Source: Ptychodera flava
Lineage: Eukaryota > Hemichordata > Enteropneusta > Ptychoderidae
Direction of reading: 5' to 3'
Assembly: GCF_041260155.1 (NCBI RefSeq)
Contig: NC_091932.1
Coordinates: forward strand, 12,767,441 to 12,831,440
DNA: 64,000 nucleotides
Both the position numbers and the translations under genes were made by a program. Shown in pieces: positions 27,301 to 36,486 of this stretch; the first letter of the stretch is position 1; every line of letters starts with the position of its first letter. The notes beneath the pieces are model-generated. The model was not told the origin of the DNA and did not search any database. It saw only the letters and a list, made by a program, of their open reading frames with translations.

Positions 27301-28895
27301 GTCGGCAGCTTGCATACTCTGTGATAGCGTCATTAAATATTTTCACAAAGAACGAGTGTAAACATTGAGACCCCCAAAACACCCTAATACGTTTAGACAA
27401 CAAGCTTTATTTGGACGATACACTTGTGTCGATGTCAACTTTAGTCAAGCCGTGGCTAATGTTCCTTGTTCACTGACTTTTACGTTCACAATAAACGCTT
27501 CGACTCATTTCAAGACCGTAATGGGAGTCTTTTGTCACACCTTCTCTTGTGTTTTATTATGTTTGCCTTGGAGGGAATAGTTGTCCCGTCCGGCTGTGCG
27601 GATAGGACCCATACAACGGATCTGTTGCCATTTACAGAATATCCGAATATCCCTCGGGCATATCCAACATTTTAATATGGTGACTGTACCAACTTGAAAG
27701 TGCGTGACCGTGACCTAAGCAGCGTGAATGAAACTATTAAAAGAACTCAACCAAAGTGTATATGGCAAAGTCTTGCAGTGATTGGAAAGGGTCTAAAATT
27801 GTTTTATTATGAATAGGCATCAAATGCTGACTTTGCTTCCCATTTGTATGATATTCATCGCCAATTTCTGGGAAGAGGCAATGTTTATTAACCAGAAAGT
27901 TGCGCAGCCGCAGACGGGACGACCCCTTCATTTCAACACACATCTCCAACTCCGGCGTGTAACTGTAGAGATGCACCAATCAAAATTACACTGTTTCGCA
28001 TTAAATAAAAGAGAGATCTATAGAGTCACGGTCGATTGTCATACACGATTTTCAGGTTTCAAAATACATCGATCTGGACTAAATCTATTTACTGTTATCA
28101 GATAAAATCAACTTCATTTCCCTAGCAACCAAAATATTTATCACACAGCATACTTCATGTCTATTTTGCACGTTCCACTTCTACAGCAATTCATTTAATG
28201 TCGAATGTTATACGCGCAGGTCCAAAGTCCAACGAGGACAAGCTTTCTAATGCTTTATCAACCCTACATCACGACTGGGTCAAATCCGTCTGTCGTTTCA
28301 GACATTTTTTATGTTTGTGGACAGCATTCGCCACGGTTATATGCATTTGAACAAAAATCAACACGAAATAAATGCAAACTTGATTATGCTCATCACGACG
28401 CTTGGCTTCTTTTGAGAATTTTCGTAAAAAATGGCTTCTTCAATTTCGTCCTATTAGTATGTCGTAGCCGACGAGATCCACTGGTCCATTTATATTCGGA
28501 CCGCGGCGGAGCCAAAATTATAGAACTTTGTGTGTGATACTGACATCACGGTGATAACCTATAGAAGCCTAACACATTCAGATTCACATGTTCAGAAATA
28601 GCACAGAAAGCAGTTTCATAGAAGGGACAATCGTGCCGAGCGGTCGAGGTGGAGTGTACCCCTGAGTCACCGTCTCCCGGCATCATAGTCCGTGTACGTT
28701 CAATACTACACCCAACTCATTCAAACCACTGAAAACGCCGGCCCCTCGATATGTTTTCGAAGTTCAAGGCTACAATGAGTCGAATTAGCTACTGCGTTGT
28801 AGATACGCACCTGTTCTGTCCCGTGTTTCCTGGTTCGTCCTCGACATAAGTAAGGAGACGACGAACAAGCGCACTCCTGCTGCAACCCACGCCAT
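19551..28895 (-). CDS. SRCR-WSC-CUB type I membrane receptor (Kremen-like layout)
   Basis: Eight minus-strand exons join without a phase conflict: 28895-28811, 26946-26815, 25796-25608, 24857-24579, 23640-23254, 22223-22185, 21922-21847 and 19986-19551. They give 540 codons plus stop. Rough residues: signal peptide 1-22, SRCR 30-135 (six cysteines, split over two exons as in group A SRCR domains), WSC 138-220 (eight cysteines), CUB 235-357 (only the first cysteine pair), TM 371-395, acidic tail 396-540. The tail has several tyrosines and a C-terminal SYV that fits a class I PDZ ligand. Kremen proteins, co-receptors for Dickkopf in Wnt signalling, are kringle-WSC-CUB-TM; here SRCR replaces the kringle. 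Cell-surface location follows from the sequence. Ligand and pathway are unknown, and a Wnt role would be speculation. All extracellular exon borders are phase 1, as in shuffled domains. Confidence 0.88.
20299..20346. repeat. (TA)n microsatellite
   Basis: Pure TA run within the last intron of the receptor gene. Confidence 0.97.
20441..20515. repeat. (TA)n microsatellite adjoining transposon copy B
   Basis: TA run that abuts the terminal inverted repeat of copy B, consistent with insertion into TA-rich DNA. Confidence 0.97.
20510..21227. mobile_element. Non-autonomous DNA transposon, copy B (internally deleted)
   Basis: It has the same 18 bp terminal inverted repeats as copy A (20510-20527 and 21210-21227) and is 718 bp, in inverted orientation relative to copy A. 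It aligns along both flanks but lacks about 620 bp matching 6800-7440. It lies in the last intron of the receptor gene. Confidence 0.85.
21221..21350. repeat. Foldback module beside copy B
   Basis: Inverted arms of about 45 bp, containing TCCCATGG and TCTCTGTTTGACGTCATCGTA on the left and their complements on the right, enclose a short core with GCGGAGCCGCACAACT. Copy A has only one arm. Confidence 0.8.
21433..21795. repeat. (ATAG)n then (ATAC)n microsatellite
   Basis: About 360 bp of tetranucleotide repeat ending some 50 bp from the 5' splice site of the receptor TM exon. Long frames reading YVCM on the minus strand are artefacts of the repeat. Confidence 0.97.
21847..21922 (-). CDS. Receptor exon 7: transmembrane segment
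   Basis: Acceptor CTTCAG, donor GTAAGT, 76 bp. It encodes GALQGIIVAILILLVMFAVF followed by IVLLI; the join with exon 8 makes Lys, so a basic stop-transfer run follows. Confidence 0.9.
22185..22223 (-). CDS. Receptor exon 6: short linker
   Basis: A 39 bp exon with acceptor CTGCTAG and donor GTAAG, phase 1 in and out. It encodes IGTQETEQGISA between the CUB domain and the membrane segment. Confidence 0.78.
22358..22572. mobile_element. MITE family 3, copy 1 (215 bp)
   Basis: Inverted termini AAACACGATTGGAACTAATT and complement are flanked by TA on both sides. The same length and termini occur at 23689-23903 in opposite orientation. A TA target duplication suggests a Tc1/mariner-mobilised MITE. 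Confidence 0.85.
23254..23640 (-). CDS. Receptor exon 5: CUB domain
   Basis: Acceptor CAACAG, donor GTATGG, 387 bp. It encodes SCGEISG, GTIVSPGFPGSYQANSDCQW, IELRDGP and GFVINFK, the beta-sandwich landmarks of CUB. The second cysteine pair found in most CUB domains is absent: DENDWIELRDG stands where a cysteine is usual, and LHITGD replaces the usual Cys-Gly. Confidence 0.92.
23689..23903. mobile_element. MITE family 3, copy 2 (215 bp)
   Basis: Termini GAACACGATTGGAACTA and the complement, flanked by TA (within CTAG on both sides). It lies about 50 bp upstream of the CUB exon acceptor. Confidence 0.85.
23921..24185. repeat. (GTAT)n microsatellite
   Basis: About 260 bp of perfect tetranucleotide repeat in the WSC-CUB intron. 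Confidence 0.98.
24360..24447. repeat. (GTAT)n microsatellite, second block
   Basis: About 85 bp of the same motif, preceded by the same ATGACTATGTATG lead-in as the block at 23921, which suggests a local duplication. Confidence 0.97.
24579..24857 (-). CDS. Receptor exon 4: WSC domain
   Basis: Acceptor CCCGCAG, donor GTGAG, phase 1 on both sides. It encodes GYKGCYQANHSSFPADGLRL, then RCIGYCRENGN, QCYCSN, FCNTTCVAND and ACGGYEYLSVYD. The eight-cysteine WSC pattern is complete. WSC domains are putative carbohydrate-binding modules. Confidence 0.93.
25608..25796 (-). CDS. Receptor exon 3: SRCR domain, second half
   Basis: Acceptor TTGCAG, donor GTCAGT. It carries the remaining four SRCR cysteines in VDCHGDEDGISACDR, GGCKK and SVTCNG. 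The expected acidic DE after the third cysteine is present. Confidence 0.92.
26815..26946 (-). CDS. Receptor exon 2: SRCR domain, first half
   Basis: Acceptor CTACAG, donor GTAAG. It encodes VRLTGEGLPFEGRVDIASVD then [20 protein letters not shown], the classic SRCR start with two cysteines. Confidence 0.92.
28811..28895 (-). CDS. Receptor exon 1: start codon and signal peptide
   Basis: ATG at 28895-28893. It encodes MAWVAAGVRLFVVSLLMSRT followed by a polar stretch, then donor GTGCGT, phase 1. The hydrophobic core and small residues fit a cleavable signal peptide, and the phase matches the SRCR exon. Confidence 0.85.
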
Positions 28896-28899
28896 TGTG

Positions 28900-31080
28900 A
28901 ATTTAATGTACTGGCAACTCTGGGGATATCGTCAGTACGTGCCTGCCCTGTCGCCGTCGCTACTCTTCTTGTCCACACTGCACAGCGCTCCCACTGTTAT
29001 CACTAGCTTCGTCTACTTTCCATTCTTCCAGACTAAATAACCTCCATAATTCGATAAATTGGTTGACGAATACGAATACACACAAGTGTAGCTATCATAA
29101 ACATGAATATGGTCGGTTCCGTTGTTTACATAAAAAGGTTGGTCTCTTATTACCTGACAAATGGCATACTTATTATTCATTGTTTGAACGTTTCCTCATT
29201 TCGTAGTAGCCGCGCCTTTACCATTTCACCGATTGGTTAGCAAACATTTATCATTGTTTACGCACATCTAAGTATTCGTTTCCGTGAAAAGTTATTTTCA
29301 GTGTTTACTCGCAAGCATAGGAAAGCAAAAGAACTCTTTTGGAGTTCTCATTCCATTGTTTGCTGTTATCAATATGACACCCATATGCAAATTGACACTC
29401 CATTGTCAACAAATATCAACTTAGTCAGAAATTCAACATTCAGGTCAAAAGATGTAATACTCAAAAACATTGCTGTCTTCCGCGAGTTTCCATAAAAGTG
29501 TTTCGAATTTATTCAAAACATTCAATCAGGATATTCCATTTCAGTAGAGAACCATGCACGGATTCCTCTAAATTCTTGAAATCCATGGTACTTCTCCACT
29601 TAAGGTACTTGCACACTGAGGTTCAATCATAGACACTATAAAATGTCGGGTATCAACTCTGAACATTTGTGGACTAATTTATGAGAATTTTTCAAATTTA
29701 GCATATGCGTTTTGAATTTCACAAGCCCATGCACTGTACGCACTGAGATAGTTCTTTTGTGTTTTATCAGTGTGTTTATTCAATAATTTTTATAGTTTTG
29801 TACTTTTCAACGGTCATCTAATTATCTGATTTATCTTATGTAGATTTTACAATGTAATTATTCGTCTCCCTAGTTAAGTAATCTATTCCCTCTGATGTAT
29901 CAAATCACTGAATGAAATGATTTACAAATCGAACAGTCTACTAGTATTCATTCGATTTGTAATAAAAAGAAAATATTTATTTGAAAGGCGCTACAAACGG
30001 AAACAGCCTACTTGAGATTTGAGATTTACACTGCTGAGAGACACAGGACGCTAGCTTTCCCACAATCCCATTCGATTGTACCAACGCATATACGAATTTT
30101 GGTCGCTAGAGGGCGCTGTGAAGAATCTGGGAAATCTCAGACTGCCGCGTTTACAACAGCTGTAAGGGCATGACCCAGACCATCCTCGATCAAGGAACAA
30201 TTTTCATAAAGTGCAATTTCTGCCGATTTTCATGGTTTTTTCCGATTTCTTTTCAGTGAAGCCATTGTTTAGCAATTAATCAGAACATTTTTGACCAAAA
30301 AGCTGTAAATTTTGCTGTTTTAAGCCTACTTCTTTGACATTTTCACTCCTACCCCGACGAAAGGAGTACAAGGCCATTTCTTGGAAGTCGACGGTAAAAG
30401 GTACGTTGAGATTATCGTGATTTTGTCCATTTTTTCTGTCAAAAATATGAATTTTAGAAAAAAGCAACGATTTCCTTAATTTTTGGCGCCTTTTTTCTTA
30501 TCAACTGTGATGGTCATGAATTTGGAGAACGTACTTTTGTTAAGCAACTCGAGAGCTTTGCAATGGTATGCCGATCGCCCATATTCACCCAATGAATGCA
30601 GGAGGAGTAGGAATTTGACTATGAGCATGTAAAAACTACTTTAATTTTCTAAGTTTTACGTCAGTAATTAGCCTGTACAAAGGCAGGCTAGGCAGGTAGG
30701 CTACTGACATAGTAGGTTTTGACAACGGAATATTCCTGCAGTATCTACCTCCGGCAGTGCAGTGTACTATACTGCAGCTGTGACTGACCATGGCATGGCC
30801 ACTGTACTTTTCTGTGTCTGTCAGTTGTCAGCATTTTACTTTCATGTTAAAAGGTTTAGGAAAACACCAAGAACGAGACATATGTTTTTAAAAGATGCAG
30901 TGCAGTGTATCAGAATGCAAGATGCATACTGCGTCTGGCCATCTAAATATATGCCGTTATGCTTTGCAGTATAACCTTTCTGAACAAATGTAAATAAACA
31001 TGTTTTTATTGTTGTTTGTTTGTTTGTTTGTTTGTTTGTTTGTTTGTTTGTTTATCTATTAATCATTCTATTGTTTATTT
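28900..31080. other. Upstream of the receptor gene; nothing coding seen
   Basis: It should contain the receptor promoter but I see no clear TATA box or initiator. No kelch or PHD coding region (RAG2-like) appears on either strand. Confidence 0.4.
31012..31053. repeat. (GTTT)n microsatellite
   Basis: Ten or so GTTT units in T-rich DNA downstream of the transposase frame. Confidence 0.95.
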
Positions 31081-31220
31081 ATGACTTTACACAATGCCAT
31101 CAATAGAAAATTTCACATAGTATTGTTTATTGATTTTTATTTTTATTTATTTTTTTTGTTTATTTATTTTTTTAATGTACAAGAATGTTCATATTCTATG
31201 CATATGCAGTCATTATAAGT

Positions 31221-32801
31221 TCAAAATTTCACAGGAGAAGCAGCCAAAATTTCAGGATCAGTTCTGTACAACCATCTGATTAAAATAGTCTTTGCCCAGT
31301 GCCCCCCACCCAGGTGACGCCTGATATCCATTTTCATTCGTTGATGGGACATTTCTATTCCTGAGCTGCTGTGTATATTAATTCCCTTATCTCTTTTCAG
31401 GAGTTGGTGTCCATGTGCAGCTACAGTATGCATATAATAGGTGAGTGATATGTGAGGTAACTCACAAATTATCCTTTTGACCCAGTTGACAGCATTGGAA
31501 TGAAATGTTGAAATTAAAGAATCAAAATCTATGATATTTGTATTGTATTGATTGTTGATTAGTTTGAAAGTGCTTGCATCAAATTGTGTAATTGCCATTA
31601 TGCTATTTAAAAGTCTATATTCCCTTATCAAAGATATGATTGTGCTTGCATATTTTGAATCGGTTAGAATTTTATTGCATCCACTGAGGACATCATTGTC
31701 CATCATGCGTGTGCATGCACCACCTTCGTAACCGCCCCCATATTTTTTGACAATGCCTTTTATTCTTAAGAATGCTTTCAGTTGACAAACTCTACTGGTG
31801 GGATTTTCAGAGATATACATTGCATTCTCAATGGTAGAGAGGCTGTCTTGAATGGCTTTGTTTTGTTTGTTCTTTGATAGTCTGTTTTGTTCACTCTCCT
31901 TACTTCCACAGACCTTTCCTTCACTGTCTTTTTTAGGAGGGGAATATTTTAAAAGTGTATTCATGTGGTTTATCAAAACTGTGTATTTTTCTGTTGTATG
32001 GTTTTCAATCATTTTTGCCATTGTGTGTCTGTGATATGCAATTAAGTCACCTGCTTCACCTACTTTATTAATTTCTTCATCTATACTTTCATATTTTTTT
32101 GAAATCATCATCAGTCTGTCTCTATTTTTGACTTTGACACTCAGATTTTCTGGTTCTTTGCCATTGAGGATGCTCTCAATAGATTTCACAATACTGAGCT
32201 TTTCCTGTTCTAATTTTGCTTCACTGTTCCTCTGTTTTTGTTCCAGGTCTTTTTTATGGAGTTTCCCATGGACATTTTGCAGATGCCTGTTGATACTTGG
32301 CCTCGTCGCATATTGCATACTGCACATTGAACATTTGTGTGTTGTTTTATTATTTACAATTAAAGATTCAATATTTGACTCAATACTGTCTGAAATATTA
32401 ATGTCCATGTCTGTAGTCTCATTTATTTTGAAATCAAAACTGTCAACGGCTGCTTCAAGTTTCCTGTTGACTTTTGTCATGTCATCCATTTGTGTTGCTG
32501 TAAGCAGTTTTGTTTCATGATTTACACCATGGACTTCCACCTTCAGGTCAAATTGTTCAGACAGTTTACTTTCATATTGTTTTATCTCACTCTGTACAGA
32601 TCCTGGTAGCTTGGCAAATTTTTGTACAAACTCTAGCTGCTTATCAATTTTTTCTGCCTCAACAAAGAGCTCATCTATAAGTTTTCCAATATTTCGCAAT
32701 TTGGCATGAAGGTGGTCCATGGTGTAATCATTGATTGGATTATATGCAATTAGAGGATGACTGGTCTGACCAAAACTGTTAGTCTCTGCCCACTCAGTCA
32801 T
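31221..32801 (-). pseudogene. Transposase frame 3: insertion, C2H2 finger and C-terminal catalytic Glu
   Basis: 526 codons from ATG 32801. MDHLHAKLRNIGKLIDELF resembles the RAG1 segment after the Cys pair. A C2H2-type finger (C157, C160, H173, H178: CSMCSMQYATRPSINRHLQN) lies in the long insertion, with coiled-coil-like Lys/Glu-rich sequence after it. Near the end are LTYYMHTVAAHGHQLLKRD with H458 and H463, then Glu483 in SGIEMSHQRMK and RWLYRTDPEIL, all placed as in the RAG1 C-terminal core. Continuous and intact over its length, so selection may have acted recently. Confidence 0.85.
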
Positions 32802-33475
32802 CTTTCAAGCGTTACTGTCATTTCCCATTCATGATGTGGATTATGACATTGCTCCACAGATGTCAAACACAAATTACAAAAAAATTTAGTACTTTTTCGT
32901 TGCAAAACCAAATTCTTGTACTTTTCGTCACCCTCTAATTTTCGTCGATATACCACCCCTCTAATTGTATTTTTGGCCCAGCCCTCAGTCAGATTCAAAA
33001 TAGGAAGTATGTCCTGTTGTATCAGTGTGTCACTTTCAGGTGCGTTGATGATGGCAAAGGGGATACGGCTGGCATCAGACTGGGGATTTGGGTCTCGCCA
33101 CACCTCTGCACCATTATACTTAATTACCCGAATTGCCCCACTTATTGCAAAAACTTTAAAATTTTGAGAAATCCCTTTGAAATCCTGAAAAGTATCGCCT
33201 CCCTCCCCAACAATCACTTCAAGTTTTTTACGTTCACACTCGTCTTCAATGTTAAAATCTAATTTATTTTCTCTTAATATACAAATTAAATGTTGCCAAA
33301 TTAACCCCTCAAGATCCTTTATGTACCAACCCTTTTTATTCTTGCTCTCAGTTTCTTCAACCATCTCATGAAAACGTCTTAAATTGCTCCGCAAGGCACC
33401 AAGTCTTGGAATTCTGGAGACATTATTAGGTGTCCTGATAGACTTTTCAAGCCCATCATAGTCGGCTTCTGACAA
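32798..33475 (-). pseudogene. Transposase frame 2: catalytic D/D region and zinc Cys pair
   Basis: This frame is open upstream to about 33600, overlapping frame 1 in the -1 register, so the first listed codon is not a true start. Counting from 33475, Asp94 sits in VIVGEGGDTF, Asp183 in KLEGDEKYKNL, and Cys200/Cys203 in FFCNLC. Around them are PFAIINAPESDTLIQQDILP and FKVFAISGAIRVI, which resemble the RNase H-like strands of the RAG1 core. The frame ends with TGA overlapping the ATG of frame 3 (ATGA). Confidence 0.8.
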
Positions 33476-33570
33476 CCCCCCACCTAAATGAATAAAGATG
33501 TGTTCAGCCTCCTTGTCATTCCATAATGCTATATTGTCAATATCTTCATTACCGTGCTGCTCATCATTAT

Positions 33571-34395
33571 CTAGTGGTAGCAGGGTATAAAAGCAGTTTG
33601 AATATGTTGAGGGAGAATATCCAGAGAAAGGGCTTTCTTAAAAAAATCAAGTGTTAAAATAGATTTTGCAAAGTTTAACGTTTTGTCCCTTTTCATTCGT
33701 AATTGCCACAGAGTGGACTCATCATTTCCCGATATTTTTTCCCCAATAATCTGATGTTGCCGCAAAATTTTATTCATATAGGCCCTCCCACCCATGGATT
33801 TTTTAGAAATGGCTGATCGATCTGAACTAAATAGAACCGAGACAGCGGCATCAACATACTCCGTGTCTGCACCTGACTGACGTTTCACGTTTTCCACAAG
33901 TTTTCTTATGACCTGGCGAACCTTACCAAACCCCTTTTCAACTACAAACGCAGAACATCGATTAAGTTCGTTTGCAAGTGCGGATCGGGCTTTCATTAAT
34001 TTGAACTTGTGGAACACTCGACTCTTGTTGAAAATTGTCCGGCTCATTGCCGCTGCCCAACCGTGATCTCGAACCATTCCCCTAACAAACAAGTCACTTG
34101 TCCCGATAGCGTAAAATCGGCTGCAAACCATACGTAAGTTACAGAAGTTTTTCACTTTCATAAACTGAACATGATCATCATCACCTTTATTAAAAAAACA
34201 ACAATACTGAAAAATTTCGGTTAAAACCTCCGATGGTAAGTCAACAATTGAACAAGGTCGCACAGGCTGTGCCACAGTGCCGATTTGCAGCGGCCGCGGC
34301 CGCGGACCAACCTCGTGTTCGCCTGATGATTGCTCTCGGGCCTTTTCAACACTCGATCTCCGCGCCTTTTGCGCCTGTTTCGCCGCTTTGATGGC
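33571..34395 (-). pseudogene. Transposase frame 1: F-box-like N-terminal region
   Basis: The frame is open from 34395, just after an in-frame TAG (34398-34396), to a stop at 33573-33571. The same frame is open above the TAG to an ATG at 34614-34612. IVDLPSEVLTEIFQYC followed by NLRMVCSRFYAIGTSDLF fits the F-box consensus (LP-x-E-hydrophobic-x-x-I, then LR-x-V-C-x-x-F). F-boxes bind Skp1 in SCF ubiquitin ligases. The remaining 170 or so residues are basic and helical-looking, without a family I recognise. There is no ATG between the TAG and the F-box, so the true start may lie above the TAG or in another exon (TATGCCTAG could be an acceptor). The end overlaps the next frame, which is open from about 33600. 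Confidence 0.65.
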
Positions 34396-34639
34396 CTAGG
34401 CATATTTGACTAATTTATCTTTAGAAAATATCACAGAATGAGCGTTAAAAAACACGACGATGTCTGAAAGTACGTTTTCACAGAGCCGATCGGTCAAGCC
34501 ACTCCGTACACATAGAGTGTCTAAGCGTAACTGAGCGTTGGAGATCAACCTGCGCAGTTGGTGAGAAAAGAATTGAGTTCTGCGCATTTCGATCTGCGTT
34601 GGTACAAATCGCATTGGATTGTGGGAAATTTTTCGTACC

Positions 34640-34640
<1 letters not shown>

Positions 34641-34736
<96 letters not shown>
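34641..34736. repeat. (GA)n microsatellite
   Basis: About 95 bp of GA repeat immediately upstream of the transposase frame, next to TTGTGGGAAA. Confidence 0.97.
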
Positions 34737-34738
<2 letters not shown>

Positions 34739-34799
34739 CAAAGAGGGAGGGCGCACTATATGAATGACATGCCGATAAGGTTTGACCAGTCTACCGTTT

Positions 34800-36411
34800 T
34801 ATCATTTACATGACTTCAGTTTATGACAAGGTCATCTCTTATCAGTCTGAGTGTGCATACAATTCAGTGTGCATACAATTCAATGTGCATATAATTTAAT
34901 ATGTACCTCGCTAGTATAATCACGTGACTTTCTTGTTTTATAGTTAAATGAAAATGTTTGATATCTTTTTCATGATGCTGAACTCCTAAATTATCGATCT
35001 TAAATATCCAGCTCTAGTTCTACTCCCAAAAAATATGCCCGAACGCCAACATTTAACTTGTGAATACTGCCCATACTTGTTATAATATCAAGTGTTATTA
35101 CAATTAGCGCTCCTTGGCCGCTGACCGCCACGGTTCAACCGGGTATGCGACATCACCCTTCTACTCAAATGCTTTTTTCGTGTGATTACTTGTGTTTTGC
35201 AAAAATCTTGTTTATTAGCGGACGTCCAGTTAGTTTGTTCTGAACGTACAGCGCGTACTTTAGAGCACTAATATATTTACATCTCCGTTGTCTAAGTCTG
35301 TAAGGTCACCAGTCGAAGCATAAAGTCAGCGGTTAAAGAGCGCTAATTGGTCGGTCGCTCTATGATGTCAGCTTACACGATTTATGTTCATAAACCAACG
35401 GCAGCAGAAAAATACTTTTCCTGACATTCAAGATGTTCCTATGAACAATTAACATGCACGTAAGACACTTAATTCAAGAATTCTCACAACATTTCAAGAA
35501 TGATAGTTTTACAGGGCGAGACATTCAAATAGGGCCAAACAAGGTAGATTTAACGGTCATATATATCAACCATAAGTCCTACGGTGGAGACACGGTTTGT
35601 AAGTTCATGGTACGGAGTAAAAGAGAAGGTTTTCACAGACATGTAGAGATCTAGAAGACTGGCTGTGAAGCTTGCCGCCTTCCCTTTTATATGTAGACTG
35701 CCACGTCAGGTATAAATCATACACGTATAGAGATTTTATCATTTATTACAGAGTATATAAAGGAAGCTACATTTCAATGGAATACCAAACCGGTTTTACT
35801 GATAATATTTATAGCTCGATATTAATTGCATATTTCTGAGACTCCTTATTCATAGTTCGCCTACGTCAAAATCCAAGCAGATCACAAAGTAATATGACTT
35901 GTTCTCTCACCAGTCGACAGCGTTATGTCGCTGGAGGAATATTTCTCTCAACGCTGGCATGGCCGCCCAAGGGTAAATTAATAACAGAGCTTGAGCATGT
36001 ATTTGATCTACTTTCACCCTGTTTTAGTTGATGTTCACTGCATGCTCTGATTTTAGCGTTGCACTTCATGTTTTTTCATACGATGTTTCATTTCATGAAC
36101 ATTATGAGGGGCCTAATCACCTGACCAATACGGCAAATAATCTTGACTGTTTCAAGACAGATGTAGTTATTTCGCTTTAATAAAATGCTGAGGATACATG
36201 ACCAAATTTCACAAATTCCATGGCCATGAAAATGAGTAAAACACTCGTCCTCCTATCGTTAGTATCTTTATTATGAGAGAGAAAGAGTTTACCGACAATT
36301 TTAGTATCGACGATAAACTCTTCTCTGAGTCACTGATTTCTATATACAGTTGGATAAACACTCAAAATCTGAATATTGTTTCTAAATACACAAAGTACTG
36401 TATAAATTCTC

Positions 36412-36486
<75 letters not shown>

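Larger units (their letters stand above)
31221..34614 (-). mobile_element. RAG1/Transib-like DDE transposase element with F-box-like N-terminus
   Basis: Three consecutive minus-strand frames together read as one broken transposase of up to about 1130 codons. RAG1 landmarks appear in order: GEGGD (first Asp, like D600), ESDTLIQQDILPIL (like the RAG1 ESD...L..IL..L segment), EGDEK (second Asp, like D708), FFCNLC (zinc Cys pair), MHTVAAH (zinc His pair, H-x4-H) and SGIEMSH (third acidic residue, like E962). The first frame starts with an F-box-like domain. The order, spacing and zinc ligands make membership of the RAG1/Transib superfamily very likely. Two -1 frame changes and an in-frame TAG suggest a decayed or error-containing copy. 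I could not define terminal inverted repeats or a target duplication, and no RAG2-like gene is adjacent. Confidence 0.85.

Noticed and set aside
28900..31220. RAG2-like gene next to the RAG1-like transposase
   Set aside because: No kelch repeats or PHD finger on either strand. The neighbouring coding exon (28895-28811) is the signal peptide of the SRCR receptor.
34272..34278. CACAGTG heptamer (RSS-like)
   Set aside because: It lies inside the F-box reading frame rather than at an element end and has no nonamer or partner that I can see.
34558..34813. Arg-Glu repeat frames over the GA microsatellite (also 61796-62059)
   Set aside because: Artefact of (GA)n.
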